Positions 52,865-63,924 are shown, counted from the stretch's first letter. The stretch: DNA of 64,000 bases from Streptococcus infantis (GCF_015546995.1 NZ_JADMUH010000003.1:48108-112107); one strand, 5' to 3'. The notes: generated by a model from the letters alone, not told the origin. Numbers and translations are program-made.

Positions 52865-54111
52865 TCTGCTCCTTCCATAAAATAGATAGCCTGCAATTTC
52901 AAACTAGATGCTGCCCTACAGATTTCATCCTTGTCAACTTGCTCTAGTCTCTCTATCAAAGTATCCAGGTCTAAAACCGATTTACCAAAAAAGAGGCTTA
53001 AGTATTCTCTATCTATAATCGAATCTTGATTATCCTGACTCAACAACATCGTCCTACGAATCATTTTCTTAGTTTGATTAACTTCAGAATCTGTAAATCT
53101 ACCATTTTTGATAGCTAACAATTGATCATTCATCAATTTTCTTACCTTGTTTCGATTTTGACGATTTATCCCAGCAAACAATCTTAAAAATCCACTAAAG
53201 AGATCTAAGTGACTAGAAACAGTGTAGGCCAACCCTTCCTTTTCCCTAACTTGGGTAAACAATCTAGAGTGCGGGAAAGCTCCAAGCAAACCATTCACAA
53301 GAAGCAAGGCCATCTTTTGGTCATCTCCATAACCAATTGTGCTATGATAACCCATTTCTAGAATAGACTGACCTAGGTTTTTCCTAGCAATTCCTTCTCT
53401 AAGAACATTTGAATAACTTTGCTGATATTGAATGTTTACAGTTTCTTTACGACCTGTCAAGTCAAACTTCTTCAAGTTTTCGAAGACTTCAATTTCATTA
53501 AAATCACCTAAAAAGAATAAATCAATTCTATCTTCTTTCAGCATTTTTTGAAAACTTAAATAGCAAGATTTAGAAGTCTCTTCAGAAATTCTGGCAATTA
53601 AATCTCTAGGAACTAACTGCATGGATTCTTCTTGGAAAAACAACTGATCCAATTCTTTATGGGCAAAGAAGAAAGGATCCTCTAATTCTGATTCTAGTCT
53701 CGCCAACAATTGTTTTTTTTCAATTTCAAAGGCATTGTTCTCAAATTCATCTTCATTTGACAATGGATTAAATATGACTTGATACAATAATTCTAAAATC
53801 TGAGCTGTTAATACGTTTTTCTTACTTAAAAATTCATCTCGAACATAAGTCAAACTCACGTCTACTAAGTGACTTTGCCCCCTTCTATAAGCATGAGTTG
53901 ACAAATCTGCTCCATACAATGCTGCCAGATGTTTTCTAAGAACCTGAGCAGTTGGATAGCCTTTATTAGAAGTTTCAAGCATACTGGCACTTAGCATGCG
54001 ACCAGAAATTAAATCCAGAGATAATGGAGCTGTGAAACGCATGGTTATTTTATTTGTCTTAAACTTTTTAGATTGGATAAAATGCACTGCAATTCCAGGG
54101 AATAACTCCAT
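52861..54111 (-). CDS. M16 peptidase-like protein, inactive-type subunit (YmfF-like)
   Basis: A 416-aa M16-fold protein. The segment that normally holds HxxEH reads SASMLETSNKGYP, so the zinc site is missing, as in the non-catalytic chain of M16 pairs. The C-terminal half keeps the substrate-clamp fold (REKEGLAYTVSSHLDLFSG). First gene of the nine-gene leftward operon through mreD. A consensus -10 TATAAT (54144-54139) lies 28 bases upstream. Confidence 0.89.
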   Translation of the reverse strand: MELFPGIAVHFIQSKKFKTNKITMRFTAPLSLDLISGRMLSASMLETSNKGYPTAQVLRKHLAALYGADLSTHAYRRGQSHLVDVSLTYVRDEFLSKKNVLTAQILELLYQVIFNPLSNEDEFENNAFEIEKKQLLARLESELEDPFFFAHKELDQLFFQEESMQLVPRDLIARISEETSKSCYLSFQKMLKEDRIDLFFLGDFNEIEVFENLKKFDLTGRKETVNIQYQQSYSNVLREGIARKNLGQSILEMGYHSTIGYGDDQKMALLLVNGLLGAFPHSRLFTQVREKEGLAYTVSSHLDLFSGFLRLFAGINRQNRNKVRKLMNDQLLAIKNGRFTDSEVNQTKKMIRRTMLLSQDNQDSIIDREYLSLFFGKSVLDLDTLIERLEQVDKDEICRAASSLKLQAIYFMEGAE

Positions 54112-54138
54112 CTTTTACCTCCTTTTACATAGAGTTCT

Positions 54139-54250
54139 ATTATACCATGAAAATGAAAATTTTTCTTGTTCTCTTTGACTCTTTTGAAATTAAAATCGTT
54201 TTCATTCAACGGGTTTCTTCTCCACTATTTTAAGCAAATTATGGTATAAT
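54139..54250. promoter_or_regulatory. Divergent promoters M16 operon / yaaA-recF
   Basis: The minus-strand -10 is TATAAT (54144-54139). The plus strand has an extended -10, TGGTATAAT, ending at 54250, followed by the ribosome site GAGGTG before the yaaA start at 54271. No good -35 on either side. Confidence 0.65.
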
Positions 54251-54270
54251 ACCAAAGATTGAGGTGAACT

Positions 54271-54639
54271 ATGGAATACAAATTATTTGAAGAATTTATT
54301 ACTCTCCAATCTCTTTTGAAAGATCTTGGAATCATACAAAGTGGCGGTGCTATTAAATCTTTTTTATCTGACCACCTTGTTTATTTTAATGGAGAATTAG
54401 AAAATCGTCGAGGCAAGAAAATTAGAATCGGGGATTCTATTGAAATCCCTGATTTAAAAACCCAGATTGTTCTAGTTCAACCAACCCCAGAAGAACTAGA
54501 GGAGTTTCATCTAGAAAAACTTGAGAAAGAACGTGTAGCTAAGCTTGTAAAGGAAATGAATAAGAAAGTTCAAAAAAAATCTACAAAAAAAGCTCAACCA
54601 ACAAATACAAAATCTGCACCACGTTTTCCAGGTAGATAA
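54271..54639 (+). CDS. yaaA: S4-domain protein YaaA
   Basis: A 122-aa protein with an S4 RNA-binding domain (about 8-75: [26 protein letters not shown]) and a lysine-rich tail. Conserved directly upstream of recF in Firmicutes, here by 2 bp; its role may be in ribosome assembly. A similar order exists near dnaN in Bacillus, but no dnaA or dnaN gene is in this window. Confidence 0.93.
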   Translation: MEYKLFEEFITLQSLLKDLGIIQSGGAIKSFLSDHLVYFNGELENRRGKKIRIGDSIEIPDLKTQIVLVQPTPEELEEFHLEKLEKERVAKLVKEMNKKVQKKSTKKAQPTNTKSAPRFPGR

Positions 54640-54641
54640 TC

Positions 54642-55733
54642 ATGTGGTTGAAAAACTTATCCATTAAACAGTTTCGTAACTATCATAATATCAAAGTTGA
54701 TTTTAATCCAAAATTAAATGTATTTGTTGGCCGAAACGCCCAAGGGAAAACGAATCTTCTTGAAAGTATTTACTTTTTAGCCTTAACAAGAAGTCATCGA
54801 ACAAAGACAGACAAAAATTTAATTCAGTTTGAAGAAGAACAACTACAAGTTTCCGGTCTGTTGCAGAAGAAAACAGCAACTATACCACTTGAAATCGACT
54901 TAACACAAAAAGGTCGGATTACTAAAGTGAATCATTTAAAACAAGCTCGTCTTTCTGATTATATTGGACATATGAATGTTGTCTTATTTGCTCCAGAAGA
55001 TTTACAACTTGTCAAAGGTGCGCCAGCCATTCGACGTAAATTCATTGACATGGAGTTGGGACAGATCAAACCGATTTACTTGTCAGACTTGTCAAGCTAT
55101 AACCATATTCTTAAACAGAGAAATACCTATCTAAAAACTACACAAAATATTGATGAAACATTTTTATCCGTTCTTGATGATCAACTTGTAGAATATGGAT
55201 GTCGTGTAATGATTCACAGGGCTGATTTTATCCAGAAAATGGATTTCTTTGGTCAAAAGAAACATTTTGACATTTCAGACCAATTAGAAGAACTGTCAAT
55301 ACGCTATCAACCTTCTGTAAACTTTGTTGACAAAGAACATTTAGCTGATTCTTTTTATATAGCACTTCAAAAGAGTAAACCTAGAGATTTATTTAAAAAG
55401 AACACAGGAGTTGGTCCTCATCGAGATGATATGGTTTTCTTAATCAACGGTATAGAAGCAAGTTTTGGCAGTCAAGGACAGCATCGTAGCCTAGTTCTGT
55501 CTGTCAAACTAGCTGAAATCGAGTTGATGGAAAGCATTACCAAGGAATCTCCCATTCTTTTACTTGACGATGTTATGAGTGAACTTGACAATAATCGTCA
55601 ACTTAAATTATTAGAGACTATCTCTCATAACATTCAAACCTTTATAACAACTACAAGTTTAGACCACCTTCAAAACTTGCCTGATAACCTAAGCGTCTTT
55701 ACAGTAAATGATGGTCAACTATCTGTAAACTAA
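54642..55733 (+). CDS. recF: DNA replication and repair protein RecF
   Basis: A 363-aa SMC-like ATPase with Walker A GRNAQGKT (30-37), signature [17 protein letters not shown] and Walker [13 protein letters not shown]. With RecO and RecR it loads RecA at gaps. It is coupled to yaaA and ends at a bidirectional terminator shared with guaB. Confidence 0.96.
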   Translation: MWLKNLSIKQFRNYHNIKVDFNPKLNVFVGRNAQGKTNLLESIYFLALTRSHRTKTDKNLIQFEEEQLQVSGLLQKKTATIPLEIDLTQKGRITKVNHLKQARLSDYIGHMNVVLFAPEDLQLVKGAPAIRRKFIDMELGQIKPIYLSDLSSYNHILKQRNTYLKTTQNIDETFLSVLDDQLVEYGCRVMIHRADFIQKMDFFGQKKHFDISDQLEELSIRYQPSVNFVDKEHLADSFYIALQKSKPRDLFKKNTGVGPHRDDMVFLINGIEASFGSQGQHRSLVLSVKLAEIELMESITKESPILLLDDVMSELDNNRQLKLLETISHNIQTFITTTSLDHLQNLPDNLSVFTVNDGQLSVN

Positions 55734-55754
55734 ACTTTACATGCATGTTAAAAC

Positions 55755-55787
55755 AAAAAAGCTCCTGTTAAACAGGAGCTTTTTTTA
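55755..55787. terminator. Bidirectional terminator recF / guaB
   Basis: A GC-rich stem GCTCCTG/CAGGAGC with loop TTAAA, extended by paired A and T runs on both sides. Confidence 0.93.
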
Positions 55788-55788
55788 A

Positions 55789-57345
<1,557 letters not shown>

Positions 57346-57371
57346 TCAATTAAATTTATAAGAGAACAAAT

Positions 57372-57410
57372 AAAAAAACTATCCCTCTAATTTTAAGAAA
57401 GAGATAGTTT
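57372..57410 (-). terminator. Terminator of trpS
   Basis: A 13-bp stem with two wobbles (AAACTATC arms) and a 9-nt loop, followed by seven U on the minus strand. Confidence 0.82.
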
Positions 57411-57430
57411 TATAGCTCACCTTTTATCTA

Positions 57431-58456
57431 TTAATGAAAGTAATTTAGACCCATTGCTGTTTTGACCTCAGAGAGTGTTTGACCAGCAACTTCTCGAGCT
57501 TTTTCACTGCCTTTTTGAAGCATGTTATAGACTTCACCCATATCTTTAGCAAATTCAATACGACGTTCACGAAATGGACCAAGTTCACGTTCTAGGATTT
57601 CAAGGAGATAACGCTTGGTCTTAACATCACCAAGACCTCCACGTTGGTAATGCTCTTTCATTTCAGCAATTTCTTGTGCATCCTCTGGGCGACCAAAAAC
57701 ATCTAAGTAATGGAAAACCATATTACCTTCAATCTTACCTGGATCTTCAACACGAATATGATCTGGATCAGTATACATACTCATCACTTTTTTGCGTAAA
57801 GTATCCGCATCGTCAGCTAGGTAAATACCATTATTAAGTGATTTCGACATTTTGGCATTACCATCTAAACCTGGCAAACGTCCTGCACCTTCATGCTCAG
57901 GATAAATTCCTTCTGGCTCCACTAAAACATCACAATTGTAGGCATGGTTAAAAGAACGAACAATTTCACGTGTTTGTTCAATCATCGGCTTTTGGTCATT
58001 CCCTACTGGAACCAAGTTAGCTTTAAATGCTGTAATGTCAGCGGCTTGCGCAACTGGATAAACCAAAAATCCAGTTGGAATACTTTCCCCAAATCCTTTC
58101 TGAGCAATTTCTGTTTTGACGGTTGGGTTTCGTTCCAAACGGGCCAAAGAAACCAAATTCATGTAATACATGGAAAGTTCTGCCAATTCTGGTATTTGAC
58201 TTTGGATGAAAATCGTTGATTTATTAGGATCTAACCCCACTGCAAGATAGTCCAAAGCGACATTCCCAATAGACTCTACTATTGTTTGAGGATCTTTTGC
58301 ATGGTCAGTTAAGGCTTGTTGATCAGCTAAAAAGACAAACATGTCATATTTATTTTCTTCCTGTAGTAAGACACGATTTTTTAAGCTTCCAACGTAGTGC
58401 CCAATATGTAATTTCCCCGTTGGACGATCTCCTGTTAAAATAATGGGTTTATTCAT
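57431..58456 (-). CDS. trpS: Tryptophan-tRNA ligase
   Basis: A 341-aa class Ic synthetase. The HIGH motif is TGKLHIGHY (13-21) and KMSKS lies near residue 204. A Rossmann fold and a C-terminal helical domain are present. Monocistronic. No T-box leader is recognisable upstream. AAGGAG precedes the ATG. Confidence 0.96.
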   Translation of the reverse strand: MNKPIILTGDRPTGKLHIGHYVGSLKNRVLLQEENKYDMFVFLADQQALTDHAKDPQTIVESIGNVALDYLAVGLDPNKSTIFIQSQIPELAELSMYYMNLVSLARLERNPTVKTEIAQKGFGESIPTGFLVYPVAQAADITAFKANLVPVGNDQKPMIEQTREIVRSFNHAYNCDVLVEPEGIYPEHEGAGRLPGLDGNAKMSKSLNNGIYLADDADTLRKKVMSMYTDPDHIRVEDPGKIEGNMVFHYLDVFGRPEDAQEIAEMKEHYQRGGLGDVKTKRYLLEILERELGPFRERRIEFAKDMGEVYNMLQKGSEKAREVAGQTLSEVKTAMGLNYFH

Positions 58457-58556
58457 TTGATTCTCCTTTGATATGGTCCTTTCAATTATAGCATTTTTTT
58501 AATAAAAAGACAGATAATTTTTTTATTCAAACAATAGACTTGTTACCCCTTTCAAC

Positions 58557-58586
58557 TGTAAATCATTTGTAAACTTTCTTTACAAA
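58557..58586 (+). promoter_or_regulatory. Perfect WalR-type direct repeat and overlapping dyad
   Basis: TGTAAA-TCATT-TGTAAA (58557-58573) is a full match to the WalR consensus. It overlaps a perfect dyad TTTGTAAA-CTTTC-TTTACAAA (58566-58586). Both lie just upstream of the ABC-F promoter and in the divergent region with trpS. Confidence 0.55.
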
Positions 58587-58604
58587 GAATTGACAAATAA
58601 AAAT

Positions 58605-58633
58605 TTGAATATTTAGTGATTTTCTAGTAGAAT
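58605..58633 (+). promoter_or_regulatory. Promoter of the ABC-F gene
   Basis: TTGAAT (58605-58610), 17 bp, TAGAAT (58628-58633). A second TTGACA occurs at 58590-58595 but has no good -10. Confidence 0.6.
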
Positions 58634-58663
58634 TAGAGTATTACATATAATAGGAGAAAAACT

Positions 58664-60286
58664 TTGCTAACAGTATCTGATGTTTCACTACGTTTTAGTG
58701 ATCGTAAACTTTTTGATGATGTAAACATCAAATTTACAGAAGGAAATACCTATGGTTTGATTGGTGCCAACGGTGCTGGAAAATCAACCTTTTTAAAAAT
58801 CTTAGCTGGGGATATTGAACCGACAACTGGGCATATCTCTCTTGGACCAGACGAACGTCTTTCAGTACTTCGTCAAAATCACTTTGACTACGAAGATGAG
58901 CGTGCTATTGATGTTGTTATCATGGGTAATGAAAAACTATACAACATCATGAAAGAAAAAGACGCCATTTATATGAAAGAAGATTTTTCAGAAGAAGATG
59001 GTGTTCGCGCAGCTGAACTTGAAGGAGAATTCGCTGAACTAGGTGGTTGGGAAGCTGAGAGTGAAGCTTCACAACTCTTACAAAATTTGAATATTCCAGA
59101 AGAACTTCATTACCAAAATATGAGTGAACTAGCAAATGGCGACAAAGTAAAGGTTCTCCTTGCTAAAGCCCTCTTCGGTAAACCAGATGTCCTTCTTTTG
59201 GACGAGCCAACCAATGGTCTGGATATTCAATCCATCACTTGGCTAGAGGATTTCCTAATCGACTTTGATAATACTGTCATTGTCGTATCCCACGACCGTC
59301 ACTTCTTGAATAAAGTATGTACTCACATGGCCGACCTTGACTTTGGAAAAATCAAACTCTATGTCGGAAACTACGACTTCTGGAAAGAGTCTTCTGAACT
59401 TGCTGCTAAATTGCTAGCAGACCGTAATGCTAAAGCAGAAGAAAAAATTAAACAATTGCAAGAATTCGTTGCTCGTTTCTCTGCCAATGCTTCAAAATCA
59501 AGACAAGCAACTTCACGTAAAAAAATGCTTGACAAGATTGAACTTGAGGAAATTGTCCCTTCTAGTCGTAAATACCCATTCATCAGCTTTAAAGCTGAAC
59601 GAGAAATTGGGAACGACCTCTTGACAGTAGAAAACTTATCTGTAAAGATTGATGGTGAAACTATTCTTGACAACATCAGCTTCATCTTGCGTCCAGGTGA
59701 CAAGACAGCTCTTATTGGACAAAATGACATCCAAACAACTGCCTTGATTCGTGCAATCATGGGTGAAATTGAATATGAGGGAACTGTCAAATGGGGAGTT
59801 ACAACTAGTCGCTCTTACTTACCAAAAGATAATTCAGCTTATTTTGCTGGCAGTGAATCAATCCTTGACTGGCTGCGTCAATTTGCAAGTAAAGAAGAAG
59901 ATGACAATACCTTCCTACGTGGTTTCCTTGGTCGCATGCTCTTTTCTGGAGACGAGGTTAACAAGCCTGTAAACGTCTTGTCAGGGGGAGAAAAAGTGCG
60001 CGTGATGCTTTCGAAACTCATGCTTTTGAAATCAAACGTTCTTGTACTTGACGATCCTACTAATCACTTAGATTTGGAATCTATTTCAAGTTTGAACGAT
60101 GGATTGAAAAATTTCAAAGAATCTATCATCTTCGCCAGTCACGACCATGAATTCATCCAAACTTTGGCTAACCACATTATTGTCTTATCTAAAAACGGCG
60201 TCATCGATCGTATTGATGAAACCTATGATGAATTCTTAGAAAATGCTGAAGTACAAGCAAAAGTAAAAGAACTTTGGAAAGATTAA
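58664..60286 (+). CDS. ABC-F family translation factor-like ATPase (YbiT-like), TTG start
   Basis: A 540-aa protein with two ABC domains joined by a charged linker (about 245-305, RFSANASKSRQATSRKKMLDK) and no membrane spans. It matches the YbiT group of ABC-F ribosome-binding ATPases. The start is TTG, supported by AGGAGA six bases upstream and by family length. Domain 1: Walker A GANGAGKST (34-42), signature-like LANGD (156-160), Walker B LLLDE (177-181). Domain 2: degenerate Walker A GQNDIQTT (352-359), signature LSGGE (439-443), Walker B VLDD (461-464). One composite ATP site is therefore intact and the other ruined. Function in translation is inferred from the family. Confidence 0.92.
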   Translation: MLTVSDVSLRFSDRKLFDDVNIKFTEGNTYGLIGANGAGKSTFLKILAGDIEPTTGHISLGPDERLSVLRQNHFDYEDERAIDVVIMGNEKLYNIMKEKDAIYMKEDFSEEDGVRAAELEGEFAELGGWEAESEASQLLQNLNIPEELHYQNMSELANGDKVKVLLAKALFGKPDVLLLDEPTNGLDIQSITWLEDFLIDFDNTVIVVSHDRHFLNKVCTHMADLDFGKIKLYVGNYDFWKESSELAAKLLADRNAKAEEKIKQLQEFVARFSANASKSRQATSRKKMLDKIELEEIVPSSRKYPFISFKAEREIGNDLLTVENLSVKIDGETILDNISFILRPGDKTALIGQNDIQTTALIRAIMGEIEYEGTVKWGVTTSRSYLPKDNSAYFAGSESILDWLRQFASKEEDDNTFLRGFLGRMLFSGDEVNKPVNVLSGGEKVRVMLSKLMLLKSNVLVLDDPTNHLDLESISSLNDGLKNFKESIIFASHDHEFIQTLANHIIVLSKNGVIDRIDETYDEFLENAEVQAKVKELWKD

Positions 60287-60300
60287 GTATAACTTTAAAA

Positions 60301-60332
60301 AACTCAGTTGGGAGCCCAACTGAGTTTTTTTA
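60301..60332 (+). terminator. Terminator of the ABC-F gene
   Basis: A 12-bp stem AACTCAGTTGGG/CCCAACTGAGTT with loop AG, followed by seven T. Confidence 0.93.
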
Positions 60333-60390
60333 TTTCTTATGAATTTTTAGTTGATAGTTCTGTCAATCTGATTCTATTCAACATATTCAT

Positions 60391-60406
60391 TGTTTCACGT
60401 GAAACA
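60391..60406. other. parS, ParB/Spo0J binding site
   Basis: TGTTTCACGTGAAACA is the exact 16-bp parS consensus of Firmicutes, in the non-coding gap between two convergent terminators. It marks origin-proximal DNA. Confidence 0.93.
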
Positions 60407-60453
60407 TTCTATTATTAGATTGATAAATTCTTAACATGATTCATACTCACAAA

Positions 60454-60480
60454 AAATCGACCAAATTGGTCGATTTTTTT
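60454..60480. terminator. Terminator of the YhgE/Pip gene, bidirectional
   Basis: A 10-bp stem AAATCGACCA/TGGTCGATTT flanked by A and T runs, overlapping the YhgE stop region. Confidence 0.88.
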
Positions 60481-63135
60481 TTAATCTTCTTCCAGTTTTT
60501 TAGGTTGATAAGCAAGCATACCTAATCCTATGAATAGAATTAAAGTTACAAGAAGGAAAATTACCTGATGATGAATATTCCCTGTCATTGAAATTGTTTG
60601 TCTCAAACCTGAAACTGAATAACTCATTGGCAACCAAGGATTGACAGCCTTAAAGAAACTATTTGTCAGAGCAAGTGGATAAGTTCCTGCACTTGATGCT
60701 AATTGTAATAATAATAAAATAAGAGAGAAGAAAGCACCTAAGCGACTATTCCATGTCGTTAATGCGGTTACCATAGACATAAAGGTCAGACTTGCGATGA
60801 TGATTAAGAGTAAAGTCCTCATTTCATGATTTGCTGTTAATCCAATAAGATGAACTCCTCCATAGACTAAGACAGCGGCTAAAACAGCTATAACTCCATT
60901 TATCTCAAAGCGAGATTTGAACCAAGCCCAGCGAGTTTCAGGATGACGACCTGAAGGTAATTTAGCAAAAATCATATTTGTTGATAATGCAGCGACAAAG
61001 AGAGCGACTGATATCATATAAGGAGCCATAGCAATCCCATTTACAGGAACTTGATCATTATCTTTTTTTGAAAGACTCAAAGGCTCAGATAATATTTCTG
61101 CATTATTAGACTCTGTTGATGCTGATTTTAGTTGATTGCTAGCACTTCTTAAGCCTTGTCCTAGATCAGTAGTTCCTACTTGTAAACTTTCAATACCAGC
61201 AGTTAAAGTTGCTCCACCTTCAGCTAATTTTCCAGCACCATCTGCAATTTTTGCTGCTCCATTTCCTAACTGAGAGTTAGCTGAAAGCAATTGACTTGAT
61301 TTATCTGTTAATTGACTTGAACCAAGCTGTATTTTATCAAGTCCTGCAATTAAGTCTGAACTCTTACTATTTAATTGGCTAGAACCAGATGATAGTTTTT
61401 CAATACCTGTTACTAATTCTGGTGTTTTACCAGCTAGAGTATCCAAACCAGTTGTCAATTTTGAAGAGTTTTCTGTCAACTTACTTGATCCAGAAACCAA
61501 TTGATCCAAACTTGTTGTTAAAGTTGTATTTTTTTCACTTAGTTGATTTACACCTAAAGAAATAGTATCCAATCCTTTAGTATACGCATTAACTCCATTT
61601 TCAATTGATTGACTTCCAGGAACTAACTGATTATCTACAGCATTTTGCAACTGTGTAAATCCACTTGACATAGATGTCAAGGAACTAGACGCTATAGGTA
61701 AAAGTTGATTTGCTTTAGTCTGTAAAGTAGAAAGATTAGAGACTGGTTGGTTTATACTTCCCAAATTTTCTTTTAAATCTCCTACCGTCGTTAAAATTGC
61801 TTTTGCTGACTCTATCGTAGAATTAGAATTATTTGAAACAGCTGCAGTCAGTTCTTGTTTCTGAGTATCAGTAAGAGATTGATAAGTTGCTGTTGCTTGA
61901 AGATTAGTAAGAATTTTTTCTTGCTCTGTTTGACTATTAGTCACAATAGTTTGAGCAAGAGTAGTTATAGTTGTTAAGTCATTAGATATTGTATTTTTAA
62001 GTTCAGTATTATCTGAAATAGTTACAGTTTGAAGTGCTTTATTCAATTCATCTAAACTAGTTGCTAATTGAGTGATTTCCTCTTTTTGTTGAGATGAAGT
62101 ATTCAATTGAGTAGAAATTTCTTTAATCCCTTTATTTAATTGGGTAATACCATCTCTCAATGTATCTGATTGACTAGATAATTGATTTGCCCCAATAGAT
62201 AGCTTGCCAACACCGCTTGTGTAAGCATTGACACCAACTGAAAATTGATTGAGACCTGTATTCAGTTGCGAAACTCCTCCTGCATATGACTTCATCCCTG
62301 TATTTAACTGGTTGACACCTGCAACTAATTCTGGAGTCTTGGAAGATAATTGATTAAGTCCTGTGTCAACCTGTGAAACCGCACTTGTATAGTTCTGTAA
62401 ACCATCATTAAATGTTCCTAAGCCACTATTTAGTTGCTTTACTCCAGTGACATATGTTGTCAACCCTCTTGTAAATTGTTCACTTCCATCAGAAAAAGTT
62501 AAACTTGAGTTAGCTAAAGTATTAAGATTTGAAGACAATGTTTGACTTCCTACAGCCAATTGACCAGCTCCGTTGGCTAATTGTTCACTTCCATCTGCAG
62601 CTTTGGTTAAACCGGATTTTAAATCACCCATCTTTTGAAATAAAGCTTTCATATAGGTTTCGGTTACATTAGCAGAAACAGTCTGTTTTAACTGTGTCAT
62701 GGCAGAGTCACTCATCTTACTTGCGATGAAGCTATGCCCACTAGAAGTTTGATAGTTAATGGTCATTTGTTCCGGGTGGTCTGTTAGAACAGAAGCTGCT
62801 TTTTCAGATAAGTCACTTGGCAAAGTTACTACCATATAGTAAGCACCGTCTTCTAGACCTTTCTGACCTTCTTCTTCATTGACAAAATGAAAATCTAATG
62901 ATTTATTTTCCTTTAAATTGGACACCATGTCTTCTCCAATGGTCATTGTAGTTCCATTGTAAGAAGCTTCCTTATCATTATTAACAACCGCTACAGGCAA
63001 CTCAGATAATTGCCCATATGGATCCCACATAGATGATAAAAATATGATGTTGTATAAAGCAGGAATAAGAGAAATCCCTATCATTACAATGATAAAGGTT
63101 GGTTTTTTAAAAATTGCTTTCCATTCTTTAAACAT
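60481..63135 (-). CDS. YhgE/Pip-family membrane protein
   Basis: An 884-aa protein with one N-terminal span (about 14-35), a very long extracytoplasmic region (36-670) of QLxxGxxxLxxG-type heptad repeats (NQLNTGMKSYAGGVSQLNTGL and many like it), and about six C-terminal spans of ABC2-membrane type. This is the architecture of YhgE/Pip and of EsaA-like T7SS accessory proteins and phage-infection proteins. The start at 63135 is set by AAGGAG; a longer frame to 63156 lacks one. It is divergent from a TetR gene that probably represses it. It may export or protect against membrane-active compounds; no direct evidence. Confidence 0.88.
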   Translation of the reverse strand: MFKEWKAIFKKPTFIIVMIGISLIPALYNIIFLSSMWDPYGQLSELPVAVVNNDKEASYNGTTMTIGEDMVSNLKENKSLDFHFVNEEEGQKGLEDGAYYMVVTLPSDLSEKAASVLTDHPEQMTINYQTSSGHSFIASKMSDSAMTQLKQTVSANVTETYMKALFQKMGDLKSGLTKAADGSEQLANGAGQLAVGSQTLSSNLNTLANSSLTFSDGSEQFTRGLTTYVTGVKQLNSGLGTFNDGLQNYTSAVSQVDTGLNQLSSKTPELVAGVNQLNTGMKSYAGGVSQLNTGLNQFSVGVNAYTSGVGKLSIGANQLSSQSDTLRDGITQLNKGIKEISTQLNTSSQQKEEITQLATSLDELNKALQTVTISDNTELKNTISNDLTTITTLAQTIVTNSQTEQEKILTNLQATATYQSLTDTQKQELTAAVSNNSNSTIESAKAILTTVGDLKENLGSINQPVSNLSTLQTKANQLLPIASSSLTSMSSGFTQLQNAVDNQLVPGSQSIENGVNAYTKGLDTISLGVNQLSEKNTTLTTSLDQLVSGSSKLTENSSKLTTGLDTLAGKTPELVTGIEKLSSGSSQLNSKSSDLIAGLDKIQLGSSQLTDKSSQLLSANSQLGNGAAKIADGAGKLAEGGATLTAGIESLQVGTTDLGQGLRSASNQLKSASTESNNAEILSEPLSLSKKDNDQVPVNGIAMAPYMISVALFVAALSTNMIFAKLPSGRHPETRWAWFKSRFEINGVIAVLAAVLVYGGVHLIGLTANHEMRTLLLIIIASLTFMSMVTALTTWNSRLGAFFSLILLLLQLASSAGTYPLALTNSFFKAVNPWLPMSYSVSGLRQTISMTGNIHHQVIFLLVTLILFIGLGMLAYQPKKLEED

Positions 63136-63240
63136 ATTGTCTCCTTTTTTACACATATTGTCTAAAATTTTGATATAATAGATTATACATTAAAAAATCT
63201 GATTTACAAGTCAAAATAATTATATTTGGACACATTGTCT
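63132..63240. promoter_or_regulatory. Candidate TetR operators in the YhgE/tetR intergenic region
   Basis: ACATATTGTCT occurs twice as a direct repeat, at 63132-63142 (overlapping the YhgE start) and 63152-63162, exactly 20 bp apart. A related copy with a small palindrome GACA-CAT-TGTC lies at 63229-63239, 23 bases before the tetR start. Confidence 0.5.
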
Positions 63241-63263
63241 ATTTTTGTTCATAAGGAGGAAAT

Positions 63264-63806
63264 ATGAAAGAGAGCAACAAACGCTTAAAAACCAAACGTA
63301 CTATTGAGAACGCCATGGTTCAATTATTAACTGAACAGCCATTTGATCAAATTAGCACTGTTAAACTAGCAGAAAAAGCCGGAATTAGTCGTTCTAGCTT
63401 TTATACCCACTATAAAGATAAGTATGATATGATTGAACACTACCAAAGTAAGCTATTTCATACTTTTGAGTACATTTTCCAAAAACACGCAAATCATAAA
63501 AGAGATGCTATCCTAGAAGTATTTGAATACTTAGAATCTGAACCGCTACTAGCTGCTCTTCTATCTGAAAATGGTACAAAAGAAATACAAAATTTCCTGA
63601 GAAATAAACTGCACATTCTGCTCAGTACTGATCTCCAGAAACGATTTATGCAATTAAATTTAAACGAGATTGAGTTAGAGTATAGTAGTGTCTATCTAAC
63701 AAATGCACTATTTGGTGTATGCCAAACTTGGATTGCTCATGGAAAAAAAGAAAGCCCGCAAGAAATAACAGACTTTCTTATGAAAATGTTAGGAGATTCA
63801 AACTAG
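63264..63806 (+). CDS. TetR/AcrR-family transcriptional regulator
   Basis: A 180-aa regulator. The N-terminal helix-turn-helix (about 10-55) contains FDQISTVKLAEKAGISRSSFYTHYKDKYDM, and the C-terminal half is an all-helical ligand domain of the DhaS-like short type. AAGGAGG precedes the ATG. It is divergent from the YhgE/Pip gene and probably represses it and itself. Confidence 0.93.
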   Translation: MKESNKRLKTKRTIENAMVQLLTEQPFDQISTVKLAEKAGISRSSFYTHYKDKYDMIEHYQSKLFHTFEYIFQKHANHKRDAILEVFEYLESEPLLAALLSENGTKEIQNFLRNKLHILLSTDLQKRFMQLNLNEIELEYSSVYLTNALFGVCQTWIAHGKKESPQEITDFLMKMLGDSN

Positions 63807-63810
63807 AGAC

Positions 63811-63841
63811 AAAAAAGAACACCATTGGTGTTCTTTTTTAT
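63811..63841 (+). terminator. Terminator of tetR, near the tRNA
   Basis: A 13-bp stem (AAAAAGAACACCA and complement) with almost no loop, followed by T-run. On the minus strand it also serves the rRNA-tRNA transcript. Confidence 0.88.
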
Positions 63842-63845
63842 TTGA

Positions 63846-63919
63846 CTCCGCCAGTAGGACTCGAACCTACGACATCATGATTAACAGTCATGCGCTACTA
63901 CCAACTGAGCTATGGCGGA
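63846..63919 (-). tRNA. tRNA-Asn (GTT)
   Basis: A 74-nt cloverleaf on the minus strand: acceptor TCCGCCA/TGGCGGA, D-arm GCTC..., anticodon loop CTGTTAA with GTT, and T-arm GTAGG-TTCGAGT-CCTAC. The CCA end is not encoded. It lies directly downstream of the 5S gene, as is common in streptococcal rRNA operons. Confidence 0.97.
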
Positions 63920-63924
63920 TAACA

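Noticed and set aside
54271-55733. yaaA-recF as a sign that oriC is inside the window
   Set aside because: dnaA and dnaN are absent, and no DnaA-box array is seen next to these genes; in streptococci yaaA-recF lies near but not at the origin.
60481-63135. Repetitive protein as a possible adhesin or tape-measure phage protein
   Set aside because: The N-terminal span, heptad-repeat ectodomain and six C-terminal spans fit YhgE/Pip; no phage genes are nearby and there is no LPXTG.
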